Source of the DNA: CAYUYV01 sp964522525
Lineage (GTDB): Bacteria > Pseudomonadota > Alphaproteobacteria > JAJFIK01
DNA: 64,000 nucleotides
Reading direction: 5' to 3'
Assembly: GCA_964522525.1 (NCBI GenBank)
Contig: CAZFWG010000008.1
Location: 1 to 64,000, forward strand
The notes under the pieces are model-generated. The model worked only from the letters and a program-made list of their open reading frames with translations, made no database searches and was not told the origin of the DNA. Below are positions 1 to 9,320 of the stretch, in pieces; within the stretch, counting starts at the first letter, position 1, and every line of letters starts with the position of its first letter. The position numbers and the translations under genes were made by a program.

Positions 1-2
1 TG

Positions 3-65
3 ACGCCGCTTGCCATTCTCGGTTTTGCCGGCATCCGCCCCCATCGCAACGAAGACCGGCTGTAA
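3..65 (+). CDS. 3' end of an unidentified protein (partial)
   Basis: An open frame enters from the left edge and ends at TAA (63-65), encoding about 20 residues that finish IRPHRNEDRL. The peptide has a short hydrophobic stretch (AILGFAG) followed by a charged tail, as at the C-terminus of many membrane proteins. Codon third positions are moderately GC-rich. Too little is present to name a family, and it could be a chance frame. Confidence 0.35.
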   Translation, partial: TPLAILGFAGIRPHRNEDRL

Positions 66-123
66 ACAGGGGCGGCACGACGGGCGCGCACGGTCCTGGA
101 CACATGGTCCTGGACAATACGCC

Positions 124-807
124 TTACGGTGTCGCGAAGGGGTCGGCGGAGCGTTTGGCGCGCGCAGGCTGTACAAGGGTCGACAGGTGTTTGAGGGCCT
201 TCAGGAGCCGCTCACCATATTCCCGGTCACGGACATAGACCACGGCCAAAGGCTGGAGGGTTTCGCCCGTGCGTTCGTGCCGACGCCCGGATCCTCTGAC
301 CTTGTAGATGTCCTGGGTGACGCATGTCGTCTCCCCGTAGGCGCAATACAGATAAACAATCGAGCATCCGAAATAGGTTTCCGCGAATTTCCCGACAAAG
401 GGATCAATATAATAGCGCGATCCTCTGTCATCGGAAAAAGGTTGGGCGAATTGCATGGCGGCCATGGGAAAACTGTATTTCGCGGACCTTATCTTGGTGA
501 CGTGAACCCCGCTCTTGTAGGTAGAGGCTTCCCTTTCCCGGACCTTGAAGCTCAAGGTCTCTCCGGACAGTGAAAACCGATACTGATTGAACGACTTGCG
601 GTCCTGGACGCCACTGATGCCGTAGCGGGGCGTCGCCTTGCATGTGTCCGCCAGATAGGAGTTCACGAGACGCAGGGTTTCCCGGACCGTCTGGGCCTCG
701 GCCCCCGTGGGGGCGGCCAGCATCCCAAACAGGGCCATCAGTCCCCAGACAAAGACCGTCTGTCTTTGTCGGAGGAAACCCACCGACCGTTTGAGATCAC
801 CCACCAT
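124..807 (-). CDS. Exported hypothetical protein
   Basis: Encodes 227 residues. I chose the ATG at 807 because GGGAAGGG lies 8 bases upstream; ATGs at 828 and 861 in the same frame lack such a site. A basic N-terminus is followed by a hydrophobic segment (VFVWGLMALFGMLAA) and an AEA-type signal peptidase I site, so the mature protein should be periplasmic or secreted. The mature part has several cysteines (DTCKA, YFGCS, YLYCAY, TTCVTQ) that could form disulfides. I recognise no domain. The gene stands alone between the left-edge fragment and the AraC regulator. Confidence 0.6.
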   Translation of the reverse strand: MVGDLKRSVGFLRQRQTVFVWGLMALFGMLAAPTGAEAQTVRETLRLVNSYLADTCKATPRYGISGVQDRKSFNQYRFSLSGETLSFKVREREASTYKSGVHVTKIRSAKYSFPMAAMQFAQPFSDDRGSRYYIDPFVGKFAETYFGCSIVYLYCAYGETTCVTQDIYKVRGSGRRHERTGETLQPLAVVYVRDREYGERLLKALKHLSTLVQPARAKRSADPFATP

Positions 808-926
808 GCTGTCGACCCTTCCCGCCATGTTCCACGCGCCCAAACATGAAGAAACGGTCATGACCCTAGAACACCCGAACGCCCTGCGCCAGTTCGGGTT
901 TCAACTTCTCGGGTAACGTGCATGGA

Positions 927-2153
927 TCAAGGGGTGGAGACATCCGGCCTGGCGGGATCCGGCGCAGCCAGTTCGCCGCCATCCTGGTCGCGCCCTGCGC
1001 CGTCGAGACGTTTGCGCAGGCTGCTGGGCGTCTCTCCGGTCACGGTCTTGAACGCCTTGTTGAAGGTCGACTTGCTGTTGAACCCGGCATCCAAGGCCAG
1101 ATCGAGCAGCGTTTCCGCGCGACCCTGGCGCATCGATGCCAGCACATCGTGCACCCGCGCATCATTGACGACATCGAAAAAGGTCTTGCCCATATGGACA
1201 TTCATGGTCTGGGACAGCTTGTGCGCCGGAATGCGCAGATGGGTGCTCAGCTCCTGGAGCGTGAGCAGCGGGTTCTTGTAAAGCTGGTCTTCGGCCATGG
1301 CCTTGCGGATCTTGTCGGCGATGCGTTCAAGGGCCTGGGGATCGAGCGACGCCCGCGCATAGGCGCCGTTGACCGCCGCCGGGCCGGCGGCCGGATGCGC
1401 ACCGTCCCCGTCAGGCGCGCGGTCCGGGGTTTCGGTCTGAGGCGCGGGCACCAGGGGCTCCGGATAGATCGCCAGCAGACAAACCACCAGAACACTCGCC
1501 ATCCGCAAAAGGCCGAAAGCGATGCGGGCCGGATCGGACAGATCGATCACCCAACTGGCGGCCTCTTCAACGGCCAGCAGAGCCCAGGGCAAGGTGATCA
1601 TGACCAGCATGCGCTTCAGACGCAGCTCATGACCGCTGCCCCGGAACGAGAAGACGTCATTCAATCGGTGGGTATCCCGGAAGACGGCATAGAGGGCCGC
1701 GGCGACATAACCGCCGATATGCACCACGAACACGGGCCAGATGAGCTGCCAGATCCGGGTCAGCGCCTGAGCGGCGGCCGGTGTCTCCGACAGGATGAGC
1801 GGTATCAGGATCAATGCGGACAGGACGGCCGGCACCCCATGCAAAAACCATCGGTCCGGTCCCTGGCGCATGAACGGCGATACGGACCGCGCGAGCCCGA
1901 GAATCGCAGGCCCCAGAAGAAAGACGGCCATCACTTCGACGACCGTGAACAGCGGCCACAAATCGTGAATGTCGAGACGGTCAAACGCTTCGGTGGCGAG
2001 CAGAAAGGCAATGAGGGCAAAGGCCCCCGCCCCGGTCCATCGATCATGGTCGGCATGACGGGCATGCAAGGCGATCAGGCCCGCCGTCGCGAGGGCCTGG
2101 GCTCCAAAAACCAGTGAGACCGAATAAATGAAGAGATCCTGAGCGCTTTCCAT
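927..2153 (-). CDS. AraC-family regulator with N-terminal membrane domain
   Basis: Encodes 408 residues. Roughly residues 5-245 contain about six or seven hydrophobic segments. They are followed by a proline-rich linker (about 250-285) and a C-terminal AraC/XylS helix-turn-helix domain (about 290-395). The second helix-turn-helix shows the usual LDLALDAGFNSKSTFNKAFK pattern. Membrane-anchored AraC proteins of this layout are common in Alphaproteobacteria and Bacteroidetes and presumably sense a membrane or periplasmic signal. GGGAGG lies 4 bases before the ATG. No neighbouring operon points to a target, and the effector is unknown. Confidence 0.8.
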   Translation of the reverse strand: MESAQDLFIYSVSLVFGAQALATAGLIALHARHADHDRWTGAGAFALIAFLLATEAFDRLDIHDLWPLFTVVEVMAVFLLGPAILGLARSVSPFMRQGPDRWFLHGVPAVLSALILIPLILSETPAAAQALTRIWQLIWPVFVVHIGGYVAAALYAVFRDTHRLNDVFSFRGSGHELRLKRMLVMITLPWALLAVEEAASWVIDLSDPARIAFGLLRMASVLVVCLLAIYPEPLVPAPQTETPDRAPDGDGAHPAAGPAAVNGAYARASLDPQALERIADKIRKAMAEDQLYKNPLLTLQELSTHLRIPAHKLSQTMNVHMGKTFFDVVNDARVHDVLASMRQGRAETLLDLALDAGFNSKSTFNKAFKTVTGETPSSLRKRLDGAGRDQDGGELAAPDPARPDVSTP

Positions 2154-2315
2154 GGTGCCTCCCGCCGAGTCGCTGGAACCATTGGCGCCAAGCCCGGACA
2201 GGGATAGCGCCAGCTGGTTGGTCTCGGCATGGTCGCGGGCCTGAACGCCCGGTGCGACCGAACCGGCGGGATCGCACCTGCGACAGTCATACCAGGATGC
2301 TTCAGCGGGTGAATT

Positions 2316-2993
2316 CTAGATCGCGGGCGGGGCCACGAAGCGCAAATGGCCGGTCTTGATCCACAGTTTCGCGCCCTGGGCCCCGGCCCTCATCCGCAGC
2401 ATCGGCCCTTCGGGCACGCGCAGCCAGGAATGACGCTGGAACGTCTCCCCGCCTTCCTCGAAATACCCCTCCAGAACAAATACCTCCGCGCCGCCGACCG
2501 TCTCGACACTGACATGGGCGCCGGGGTTCCATTGTTCCAGACGGACATATTCCCGATCATCGAGGAACAGGGGCGTGACGAAGACGCCCGTGCGGGTGAC
2601 GTCAGGCAAGGCCGGCATCTTGTTGGTATCGATCCGGATATGAGACCGATCCGCCAGATCGAACTGCCACAGCTTCACTAGGATGACACAACCGGGTTCA
2701 GACCCCGGCGTGTGGAACGATTGCGGGGGATTGCGGATATAGGAGCCGGTGGGGAAGTCGCCGTGTTCGTCCTGGAAGACCCCTTCAAGAACTAGGAATT
2801 CCTCCCCGCCGGTGTGGACATGGGGGGAAAAGTGGGAGCCCGGATCATAGCGCACAATGCTGGTCGCGCGGGCGACCTCGTCCCCGATCCGGTCCAGCAT
2901 GCGGCGGCTGACCCCGGCCATGGGCGAGGCAACCCAGGGAATCTCGGCGGCGTGAACCACGGCGCGCTGTGCAAAATCGGCGTTGAGTTCCAT
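2316..2993 (-). CDS. ChrR-like bicupin protein
   Basis: Encodes 225 residues with two cupin barrels of the ChrR/cupin_7 type. The first (about 35-120) has metal-ligand-like residues in SPHVHTGGEEF and a later SFHTPG histidine. The second (about 140-215) keeps GAHVS and AEVFVLEG but lacks the full HxH pair, so it may not bind metal. The N-terminal zinc anti-sigma domain of ChrR is absent and no sigma factor is nearby, so an anti-sigma role is unlikely. It starts 19 bases after the monooxygenase stop, with GGGAGG before the ATG, so the two are probably co-transcribed. It may be a dioxygenase or isomerase acting with the monooxygenase, which is inference. Confidence 0.8.
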   Translation of the reverse strand: MELNADFAQRAVVHAAEIPWVASPMAGVSRRMLDRIGDEVARATSIVRYDPGSHFSPHVHTGGEEFLVLEGVFQDEHGDFPTGSYIRNPPQSFHTPGSEPGCVILVKLWQFDLADRSHIRIDTNKMPALPDVTRTGVFVTPLFLDDREYVRLEQWNPGAHVSVETVGGAEVFVLEGYFEEGGETFQRHSWLRVPEGPMLRMRAGAQGAKLWIKTGHLRFVAPPAI

Positions 2994-3012
2994 GGCTTCG
3001 CCTCCCTATCCG

Positions 3013-4464
3013 TTAGCGGAATACCATAACCCCATCCTTGATCCGACTGAAACGCAGGGTGAAAATATCAAAAAAGTAGTTCTGGCGCAGGCGCCAGGGA
3101 TATCTGTCGCCCTGTTTCGGGAGGATATCCCGCGCCCGTTGGACATAGCCGGAGGTGTAGTCGAAATAGCTATGCGCGGGCATGTTCGGATCATCCACCT
3201 TGGGCGTGCAGGAGCGATAACCGTGGCGATCCATGAAACGCAAGAGCTTTGCGACATATTCAGAGGTCAGATCGACCTTCAAGGTCCAGGCGGCGTTGGC
3301 ATATCCGATGGTCCAGGCAAGATTGGGAATGTCGCTGAACATCACGCCTTTGTACTGAAAGGACTTTGATGGATTGATCCGGACCCCGTCCATGGACAGG
3401 GGGATGTTGCTCAGAAGTTGCACATCGAGGCCCGTCGCGGTGACGATGAGATCCGCGTCGAGCTCCTTACCCGATTTGAGCCTGACACCACCTTCGGTAA
3501 AGGTCTCGATATGGTCGGTCACGACCGAGGCTTTCCCCCCACGGATCGCCTTGAACAGGTCCCCGTCGGGAACGAGGCAGACCCGCTGATCCCAGACATT
3601 GTAACGGGGATTGAAATGGGTATCCACGTCATAGTCGGCGCCCAGCGCCTTTCGGACCTGGTCCATGATCCGCTTGCGGGCCTTGGCCGGTTGCCGGCGG
3701 CTGAAATTGAAAAAATATGACGACGTCACGACATTCTTCCAACGGACAATGGTATAGACCATGCGCCGGGGAAGGATGTTTCGGATGACCCGGTCCAGGC
3801 GGTCTTCAGTTGGGCGGGCCACCACATAGGTCGGAGACCGCTGGAGCATGGTCACATGGGAAGCCGTTTCGGCCATGACGGGAACCATGGTAATCGCGGT
3901 CGCGCCGCTGCCGATCACGACGACTTTCTTGCCCGCATAGTCGATGTCGCCGGTCCATTTCTGGGGGTGGACAATCCGCCCCCGGAAGCGCTCCCGACCG
4001 GGAAATTCCGGGAGATAGCCTTGCTCATAGTTGAAATAACCGGTGCACATGTAGAGAAAACAGCAGGTCATCTCCACAGTTTCGCCGGTTGCCGTTTGGG
4101 AAACGCTCACCGTCCATCGCGCATCCTCGCTCGACCAACATGCCGATATCACACGGTGGTTGAAGCGGATTTTGTGGAAAAAGCCATGTTCCGTAGCTGT
4201 TTCATTGAGATAGCGCAGAATGGCCGGCGCGGAGGCGATGGCCTCCCGGTCGGTCCAGGCGCGGAAGGCATAGCCGAAGGTGTGCATGTCCGAATCGGAA
4301 CGGATGCCCGGATAACGGAACAGGTCCCAGGTCCCGCCAACGGCTTCGCGCCCTTCCAGGATCGCAAAGCTCTTGTCCGGGCAACACTTTTGCAGATGAT
4401 AGGCAGCGCCAATTCCGGAAATACCCGCGCCTACAATCAAGACATCTACATGTTCGCCCGTCAT
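3013..4464 (-). CDS. FAD-dependent monooxygenase, Baeyer-Villiger type
   Basis: Encodes 483 residues from the ATG at 4464, which has GAGGACAG upstream; a GTG at 4470 is an alternative. It has an N-terminal FAD Rossmann motif (VLIVGAGISGIGAAYHL), the Baeyer-Villiger fingerprint FxGxxxHxxxW (FRGRIVHPQKW) and a second NADPH Rossmann motif (VVVIGSGATA). Length and order match class B flavoprotein monooxygenases of the EtaA/MymA group, which use NADPH and O2 to insert oxygen into ketones or oxidise heteroatoms. The substrate is not evident. It lies upstream of the bicupin gene and is divergent from an MFS transporter across a palindromic site, suggesting one regulated unit. Confidence 0.9.
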   Translation of the reverse strand: MTGEHVDVLIVGAGISGIGAAYHLQKCCPDKSFAILEGREAVGGTWDLFRYPGIRSDSDMHTFGYAFRAWTDREAIASAPAILRYLNETATEHGFFHKIRFNHRVISACWSSEDARWTVSVSQTATGETVEMTCCFLYMCTGYFNYEQGYLPEFPGRERFRGRIVHPQKWTGDIDYAGKKVVVIGSGATAITMVPVMAETASHVTMLQRSPTYVVARPTEDRLDRVIRNILPRRMVYTIVRWKNVVTSSYFFNFSRRQPAKARKRIMDQVRKALGADYDVDTHFNPRYNVWDQRVCLVPDGDLFKAIRGGKASVVTDHIETFTEGGVRLKSGKELDADLIVTATGLDVQLLSNIPLSMDGVRINPSKSFQYKGVMFSDIPNLAWTIGYANAAWTLKVDLTSEYVAKLLRFMDRHGYRSCTPKVDDPNMPAHSYFDYTSGYVQRARDILPKQGDRYPWRLRQNYFFDIFTLRFSRIKDGVMVFR

Positions 4465-4504
4465 CGTCACCTGTCCTCGGTCCCCGAAATCACGCCGAAT
4501 TTAC

Positions 4505-4517
4505 TGACTTCTAGTCA
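4505..4517. promoter_or_regulatory. Candidate operator, TGACT-TCT-AGTCA
   Basis: A perfect 5-base inverted repeat with a 3-base spacer lies in the 86-base divergent region between the monooxygenase and the MFS gene. Similar TGACn-spaced palindromes serve TetR-family regulators of lipid and ketone catabolism in other bacteria. No regulator gene is adjacent, so the binding protein is unknown. Confidence 0.4.
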
Positions 4518-4550
4518 ATTTCATAGGGCTAACTTCGCCGAAGACGCGTC

Positions 4551-5750
4551 ATGACGTCCCTCCCTCCCGACGGGCGCGTTACCCTCTTTTTCTTCACCCA
4601 GTCCATGAGCGTGGGTGCCGCGAACGCCTTTGCCGGTATCTGGTTCGCCAGTCAGGGCCTCAGCCCGCAACAGATCGGAATCGTGAACGCCGCCCCGGTC
4701 CTGTTACTGCTGATCAGCGGCCTCTTTATCGGACGTCTGGCCGACCGCGCCGCCGACTGGCGCCACGCCATCGTCTTGGGATGCCTTGCCTCGGGCATGT
4801 TCCCCATCGGCCTGTTCTTTGTGCGCGACTTCTGGGGCGTCATGCTGTTCTGGACCCTTGCGGTCATGGCCCAGAGCGCGGTCGTACCGATCGCCGATGC
4901 CGCCGCGCTGCGCATGAGCCGCCGGCGGGACAGCAATTTCGGCTCGTTCCGGGCCTGGGGAACCATCGGTTATCTTCTGGTCATCTTCACCAGCGGCTAC
5001 CTGCTGGCATGGTCAGGCACCGGACTGTTTCTGCCCCTGTTTGTCGCTTTGGGGTTGGTCCGTATGGCAGCATCCCTGGTACTGCCCCGTTTTCGTGCCG
5101 GACCGGAAGTCACGCCTTCGCCAACGGGGGCCGGCACCCTCCGTGAGGTGATGAAACCGTGGTTCTTGCTGCCCGTACTGGGCTGGGCGCTCGTCTATGC
5201 CACCCATCTTGTCCTCAATGCCTTCCAGGGGTTGCTTTGGAAGGATCAAGGCCTCTCGACCGACGTGATCGGCACCCTGATTGCCCTCGGCGCCTTGTCC
5301 GAAACCGTCATGTTCTTTGCCTTCAAGCATATCGGGGCACGCTTCCGGGCACGCACCTTGATGCTGCTGGCCTGCCTGGTGGCTGTCGTGCGCTGGACCG
5401 CGATGGCTTTTTCACCGGGGGTCGAAATCCTGTTCGGGCTTCAACTGCTTCATGCGCTGACCTATGCGCTGGGCTTTCTGGCCTGTGTGAATTTCGTGGC
5501 GGATGCCACGAGCGAGACCATGGCGGCCGAGGCCCAGAGCTTCCTCGCCATTCTGGAGCAGGGATTGGGCATTGCCGCTTTTGTGGCGTTCGGTTGGCTC
5601 GCGGGCCTGTGGGGCGCCCAGGCTTATTTCGCCTCCGCCCTGATCGCGGCGGGAGGCGCTCTTCTGGTGCTGGTGTCGGGGCGGCCACAAGACAAAGGGT
5701 TTGCACCTCAAAAAAAGGATCCGGAGCCAGGTCCGAACCCTGTGAGTTGA
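4551..5750 (+). CDS. MFS transporter, MFS_1-like (HcaT/PPP-type)
   Basis: Encodes 399 residues with about 12 hydrophobic segments. The N-half has the loop motif GRLADRAADWRHA after TM2 and SFRAWGTIGYLLV around TM5, as in the 3-phenylpropionate transporter-like family. It should be a proton-coupled inner-membrane carrier; the substrate cannot be read from the sequence. The gene is divergent from the Baeyer-Villiger monooxygenase, so it may import or export a substrate of that enzyme. Its end faces the end of the TonB receptor gene; the 70 bases between contain CCCC-GTCA-GGGG (5788-5799) but no T-run. Confidence 0.8.
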   Translation: MTSLPPDGRVTLFFFTQSMSVGAANAFAGIWFASQGLSPQQIGIVNAAPVLLLLISGLFIGRLADRAADWRHAIVLGCLASGMFPIGLFFVRDFWGVMLFWTLAVMAQSAVVPIADAAALRMSRRRDSNFGSFRAWGTIGYLLVIFTSGYLLAWSGTGLFLPLFVALGLVRMAASLVLPRFRAGPEVTPSPTGAGTLREVMKPWFLLPVLGWALVYATHLVLNAFQGLLWKDQGLSTDVIGTLIALGALSETVMFFAFKHIGARFRARTLMLLACLVAVVRWTAMAFSPGVEILFGLQLLHALTYALGFLACVNFVADATSETMAAEAQSFLAILEQGLGIAAFVAFGWLAGLWGAQAYFASALIAAGGALLVLVSGRPQDKGFAPQKKDPEPGPNPVS

Positions 5751-5820
5751 GGGTCAATGGCGGGACCGGCATGGTCGTTCCGTCCGGCCCCGTCAGGGGA
5801 GAAAAAGATCGTAACGCGCG

Positions 5821-8721
5821 TCAGAACCGCACCCGGAGCCGCCCGCCGAATTGGCGCGGGGGGTTCAGGAACCGGATGTTGACGGCCGAGTTGATGAAGC
5901 CGCGTCCCGAAAAGGCCGTGTTCGTTGCATTCTCCACGAAACCGTCCAGCCGGAAGCGATCATCCTCACCGAAATTGATGCCGACAACCGCGTTCAGCGT
6001 CACGAAGCCGGGCACGTCCGAACGGAAGAACTGGCTTCCCGCAACACCGCCTTGATCGATGCCCTGGTTGGTGAAGGAGATGAAGCTGTTGACGCCAGGC
6101 CCTTCGATGGTTCCGCCCAAAAAGGCCAGATCCTGGTTGTTGAGCGGCGACAGGAAGAAGGAGCTGCGATAGTTGATGTTCACGTTCCAGTCGAAGGAGT
6201 TGAGCAGGCCCCGACCGATCGGGATCGTCTGTTGCACCCGGATGTTCACATTGTGCCGGGAGGTGTTCATCAACTCGTTGCCCTCGATGCTCACGCCCGA
6301 GGTCGGGTCCCCCGGGATGACGAAATCGCCGGTGCGGGTGTCCGAGATGATCGCTTCTTCATATTGGGCATCAAGATACAGATAGTTCGCCGCCACATTC
6401 AGGCCGTAAGGCAAGGCGAAGGAGCTTTCAAACTCGATCCCGAAAGCCCGGGCATCGCCCACATTCTCGTTGATCACGCGCTGGGTCGTGGCGCCCGGAT
6501 TGCCCGGCAGCGGGAACGGCACATCCGCCAGGACCTGAACGATCAGATCCTCGAAGCTGTAATAGAAGCCCGCCAGATTGATCCGTCCGTAAATGCCGGC
6601 GAACTCGAACTCGTTCTTGGTGCCCAATTCGATAAGGGTCAGCGTTTCCTCATCGAAGGTGTCGGGCGCCAGCACGGCATCGCCGCCGCCCGGACCCACA
6701 ACGTCCGGATCCCCCACAGAGAGGAAGATCGGGAGGTTCAGACCGCCCGAGCGTGTGCCGGTCGACACCGTGGCATAGACCAGATTGTCTTCGGTCACGT
6801 CGTATTCCACACCGGCCCGGAAATCGACAAAGGGCGTGTCGTTACTGGTGACGCTGTTGACCTCGACACCGGGCGTGAACGGATTGTCCAGAGTCGACGT
6901 GATGATGCCTTCGCAAAGGCCAAGGGCATCACAATTGATCAGCAGATCATCAAAATTGTCCCCAATGCCGAAAGCGGCGATACCGTCGAGGAAGAAGGCA
7001 ATTTCCTGACCCGGAACCACTTCCGTGATGGTCCGCTCACCCGGTGGGGTGACGGTGAAGCCCGGCCCCACCGCGCTTGTGTCATCAAAGGAGTCGATGC
7101 CGATGGACGGGATGCCGAAGGCAGTCGCATCCAGGAAGAACTCATCATTGATGTTGAACTGGTAGGCGGCGTTGAAGTTGGTTTGGGTCTTTTTGTCGCT
7201 CGTGTAGCGGACACCGCCCTTGATCCGGAAGCTGTCGGTGACCGAGAAGGTGAAATCCCCATAGCCTGCGATCGATTCAACGATCGAGTCGTCGTTGCGG
7301 AATTCACCGCCCAGCCCGTTCTGGAAGCAGCTGAACGGATTGTCGCCCAGGAAGGGTTTATCCGGCTGCGGACCGATGAACTGGCTACAGAACCCGTTGC
7401 CCACATCGAAGCTGAAGCCGTCGAAATTTTCCCGGTAGTAGAACACGCCCGCCGTCCAGAACAGACGGTCCTGGAACGCATCGCCATAGAGCCGCAGTTC
7501 CTGAATGATGGCCTGGCTCTGCTCGCCCTGGTGGAACGTGTCCGTATTGTTGATGTTGAAGAACGGATTGATGACGGGATCATCGGTCAGGATGATGGCG
7601 CGATCATCCTCAACGCCCGGGAACACCGAACCCACCCCTTGCACCCGCGAGGAGTTCTGGTTGATGGCCAGCGTGTCCGAGAAGGAGCCATTATATTCGA
7701 TGTTGAAATACTTGGTCTCATAGTTGAGCTGGGTCAGGTAGTAGGAGACCTGCTGATCGAAATCCCCCTCGGAGCGGAAAAACTGGTTATACGGATCATC
7801 CAGATCCTCGATATCGAAACCGGCCGCCAAGGAGCGCCCGTGGAACACGCCCGGCTCGCCGCCCGCATTCACGTCCGAGCGCTGCCAAAGGAAATACCAG
7901 CTGAATTTGTCGGTGGGCTCCCACAACACCGAGAGACGGCCGGTGATGTCGTCCCGTGAACCGGGGCCGTCATTGAAGTCCTCGCCCTCGGCGCCGGCAT
8001 CGAAGAAGGCATTCGTGTAAAGACTGTTGTTCTCCTTGTAGAACAACGAGCCGCGCACGGCCAGGTCCTCGGTGATGGGAATATTGACCGCCGCCTCGAA
8101 ACCACGGGTGCTGAAATTGCCGAACTCGCCTTGCGCATAGCCATAGAATTCATCGAATTCTGGCCGGGTTGAGATGATGTTGATCGAGCCGCCCGCCGAG
8201 TTCCGCCCGCGCAGGGTGCCTTGCGGCCCCTTGGCCACTTCCGTGCGCTCGCTATCGAAGAATAGAAGGCCAATGCCCCGGGGGCGCCCGATATAGATGC
8301 CGTTGAAATAGGTGGCCACGGACGGATCCGAGGAGAATTCGGCATCGAAGGACCCGATGCCGCGCAGGAAGACCTCGACCCGCCCCTCATTGTTGGTGAT
8401 CTGCAAGCCGGGGACGACATATTGCAGATTGGTAAAGTCGTCATTGACCCCAAGCAGTTGGAGGTCCTCGCCGCTGAACGCGGCCACCGTGCCCGCCACA
8501 TCCTGGAGGTTTTGTTCGCGACGTTCCGTCGTCACGATGATGACTTCCCCCCCTTCGCTTTCGGCGGTCGGCTGCGCCGCTTCGGCGGTCGCGGCCTCAT
8601 CCTCCGGGGCCTCGATGACGGGACCGTCCTGGGCGAATGCCGGCGCAGCCACGAGATTGAGCGCGAGACCCGCGCATCCCAGGAGCAAGGAGCTCCGAAT
8701 GTCTTTCTTCCCCAACGCCAT
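5821..8721 (-). CDS. TonB-dependent receptor, probable maltodextrin receptor
   Basis: Encodes 966 residues. It has a signal peptide ending at APAFAQ and a TonB-box-like segment (EVIIVTTERREQNLQDV). A plug domain follows, with the LRGIG and GPQGTLRGRNSAGGSIN signatures, and a long beta-barrel ends in the terminal aromatic residue of RVRF. GGGGAGAG precedes the ATG. This is an outer-membrane active transporter energised by TonB-ExbBD, which is not in the window. The neighbouring divergent alpha-amylase and the MFS-LacI operon give the substrate by context: maltose or malto-oligosaccharides, as in the Caulobacter mal locus. Large acidic, Asn-rich barrel loops are visible. The substrate remains inference. 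Confidence 0.88.
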   Translation of the reverse strand: MALGKKDIRSSLLLGCAGLALNLVAAPAFAQDGPVIEAPEDEAATAEAAQPTAESEGGEVIIVTTERREQNLQDVAGTVAAFSGEDLQLLGVNDDFTNLQYVVPGLQITNNEGRVEVFLRGIGSFDAEFSSDPSVATYFNGIYIGRPRGIGLLFFDSERTEVAKGPQGTLRGRNSAGGSINIISTRPEFDEFYGYAQGEFGNFSTRGFEAAVNIPITEDLAVRGSLFYKENNSLYTNAFFDAGAEGEDFNDGPGSRDDITGRLSVLWEPTDKFSWYFLWQRSDVNAGGEPGVFHGRSLAAGFDIEDLDDPYNQFFRSEGDFDQQVSYYLTQLNYETKYFNIEYNGSFSDTLAINQNSSRVQGVGSVFPGVEDDRAIILTDDPVINPFFNINNTDTFHQGEQSQAIIQELRLYGDAFQDRLFWTAGVFYYRENFDGFSFDVGNGFCSQFIGPQPDKPFLGDNPFSCFQNGLGGEFRNDDSIVESIAGYGDFTFSVTDSFRIKGGVRYTSDKKTQTNFNAAYQFNINDEFFLDATAFGIPSIGIDSFDDTSAVGPGFTVTPPGERTITEVVPGQEIAFFLDGIAAFGIGDNFDDLLINCDALGLCEGIITSTLDNPFTPGVEVNSVTSNDTPFVDFRAGVEYDVTEDNLVYATVSTGTRSGGLNLPIFLSVGDPDVVGPGGGDAVLAPDTFDEETLTLIELGTKNEFEFAGIYGRINLAGFYYSFEDLIVQVLADVPFPLPGNPGATTQRVINENVGDARAFGIEFESSFALPYGLNVAANYLYLDAQYEEAIISDTRTGDFVIPGDPTSGVSIEGNELMNTSRHNVNIRVQQTIPIGRGLLNSFDWNVNINYRSSFFLSPLNNQDLAFLGGTIEGPGVNSFISFTNQGIDQGGVAGSQFFRSDVPGFVTLNAVVGINFGEDDRFRLDGFVENATNTAFSGRGFINSAVNIRFLNPPRQFGGRLRVRF

Positions 8722-9320
8722 GATTCTCTCCCCTCAGAGCTTCTGTATCCCTCAAGCTGGTCCACCCGCACCCGACCCAAGGAAGCACCATAAAAATTGC
8801 TTCGCATGGGAACGGTCACGGTTCCAGGCGGTCCGGATTTGTAATGAGAATTCAGGCGATGAGAATAAGTGGACGCAGCAGCGTCAGCGTTTCCCCGCTT
8901 AGCCTCTCCCCTCGCCGCCCCAAACCGTCAGAGCCCGGCTCGCCCGGTTTCAGGCCGATCCGTCCGCTCCGAGCGGTTCGAAGACCGCGTGCCCCCTCTT
9001 CCATTCTGCGATGGTGAACGGGCTTGTCCTTATCAAATCCCAACCGATTACAAACTGTGAAAAAAATTTACCCATTTGGCAAGTCAAAACTCTCCGCCCG
9101 CGCCATGATTGCTGCGCCGGCGAGCGTCTACGCTGCGCCGCAAAATCCATAAACCGTAGGAAAATCATGGCATTATGCTCGTCCATGCGGCGATCATGGT
9201 TTTTATCGTCCTGGGCGAAGCCGCTATTGTAAATTTTTTCATTCAAAGGCACTGTTGTGACCTGCAATCAAAAAATGCTGGCTTCCCGATCACGCCGCCA
9301 CGCCGATGAGAGGACCGCCC
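8722..9320. other. Divergent intergenic region, TonB receptor / alpha-amylase
   Basis: About 600 bases contain no convincing gene; the only open frames are short, poorly initiated and in AT-richer DNA. The region should carry both promoters of the maltodextrin locus. It contains a dyad at 8809-8825 and a separated inverted repeat, TGAAAAAAATTTAC (9058-9071) and GTAAATTTTTTCA (9229-9241). Base composition falls near 9030-9250, consistent with promoters. Confidence 0.6.
8809..8825. promoter_or_regulatory. Candidate repressor site (imperfect dyad)
   Basis: GGAACGGTCACGGTTCC is a 17-base dyad, symmetric except at two positions and the centre (GAAC-n-GT-n-AC-n-GTTC). It lies 88 bases upstream of the TonB receptor ATG. 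LacI-family regulators bind short dyads, and the locus encodes one, so it is a plausible but unproven operator. I did not find the same dyad upstream of the MFS-LacI operon, which weakens the assignment. Confidence 0.3.

Noticed and set aside
5788..5799. Hairpin CCCC-GTCA-GGGG as a terminator between convergent genes
   Set aside because: Four-base stem and no T-run on either strand.
5851..7959. 702-codon open frame on the plus strand within the TonB receptor gene
   Set aside because: It is antisense to a receptor with signal peptide, plug and barrel. It has no ribosome site and shows no domain.
8950..9267. 105-codon frame in the maltodextrin intergenic region
   Set aside because: No ribosome site, atypical codon use and no similarity; it overlaps likely promoters.
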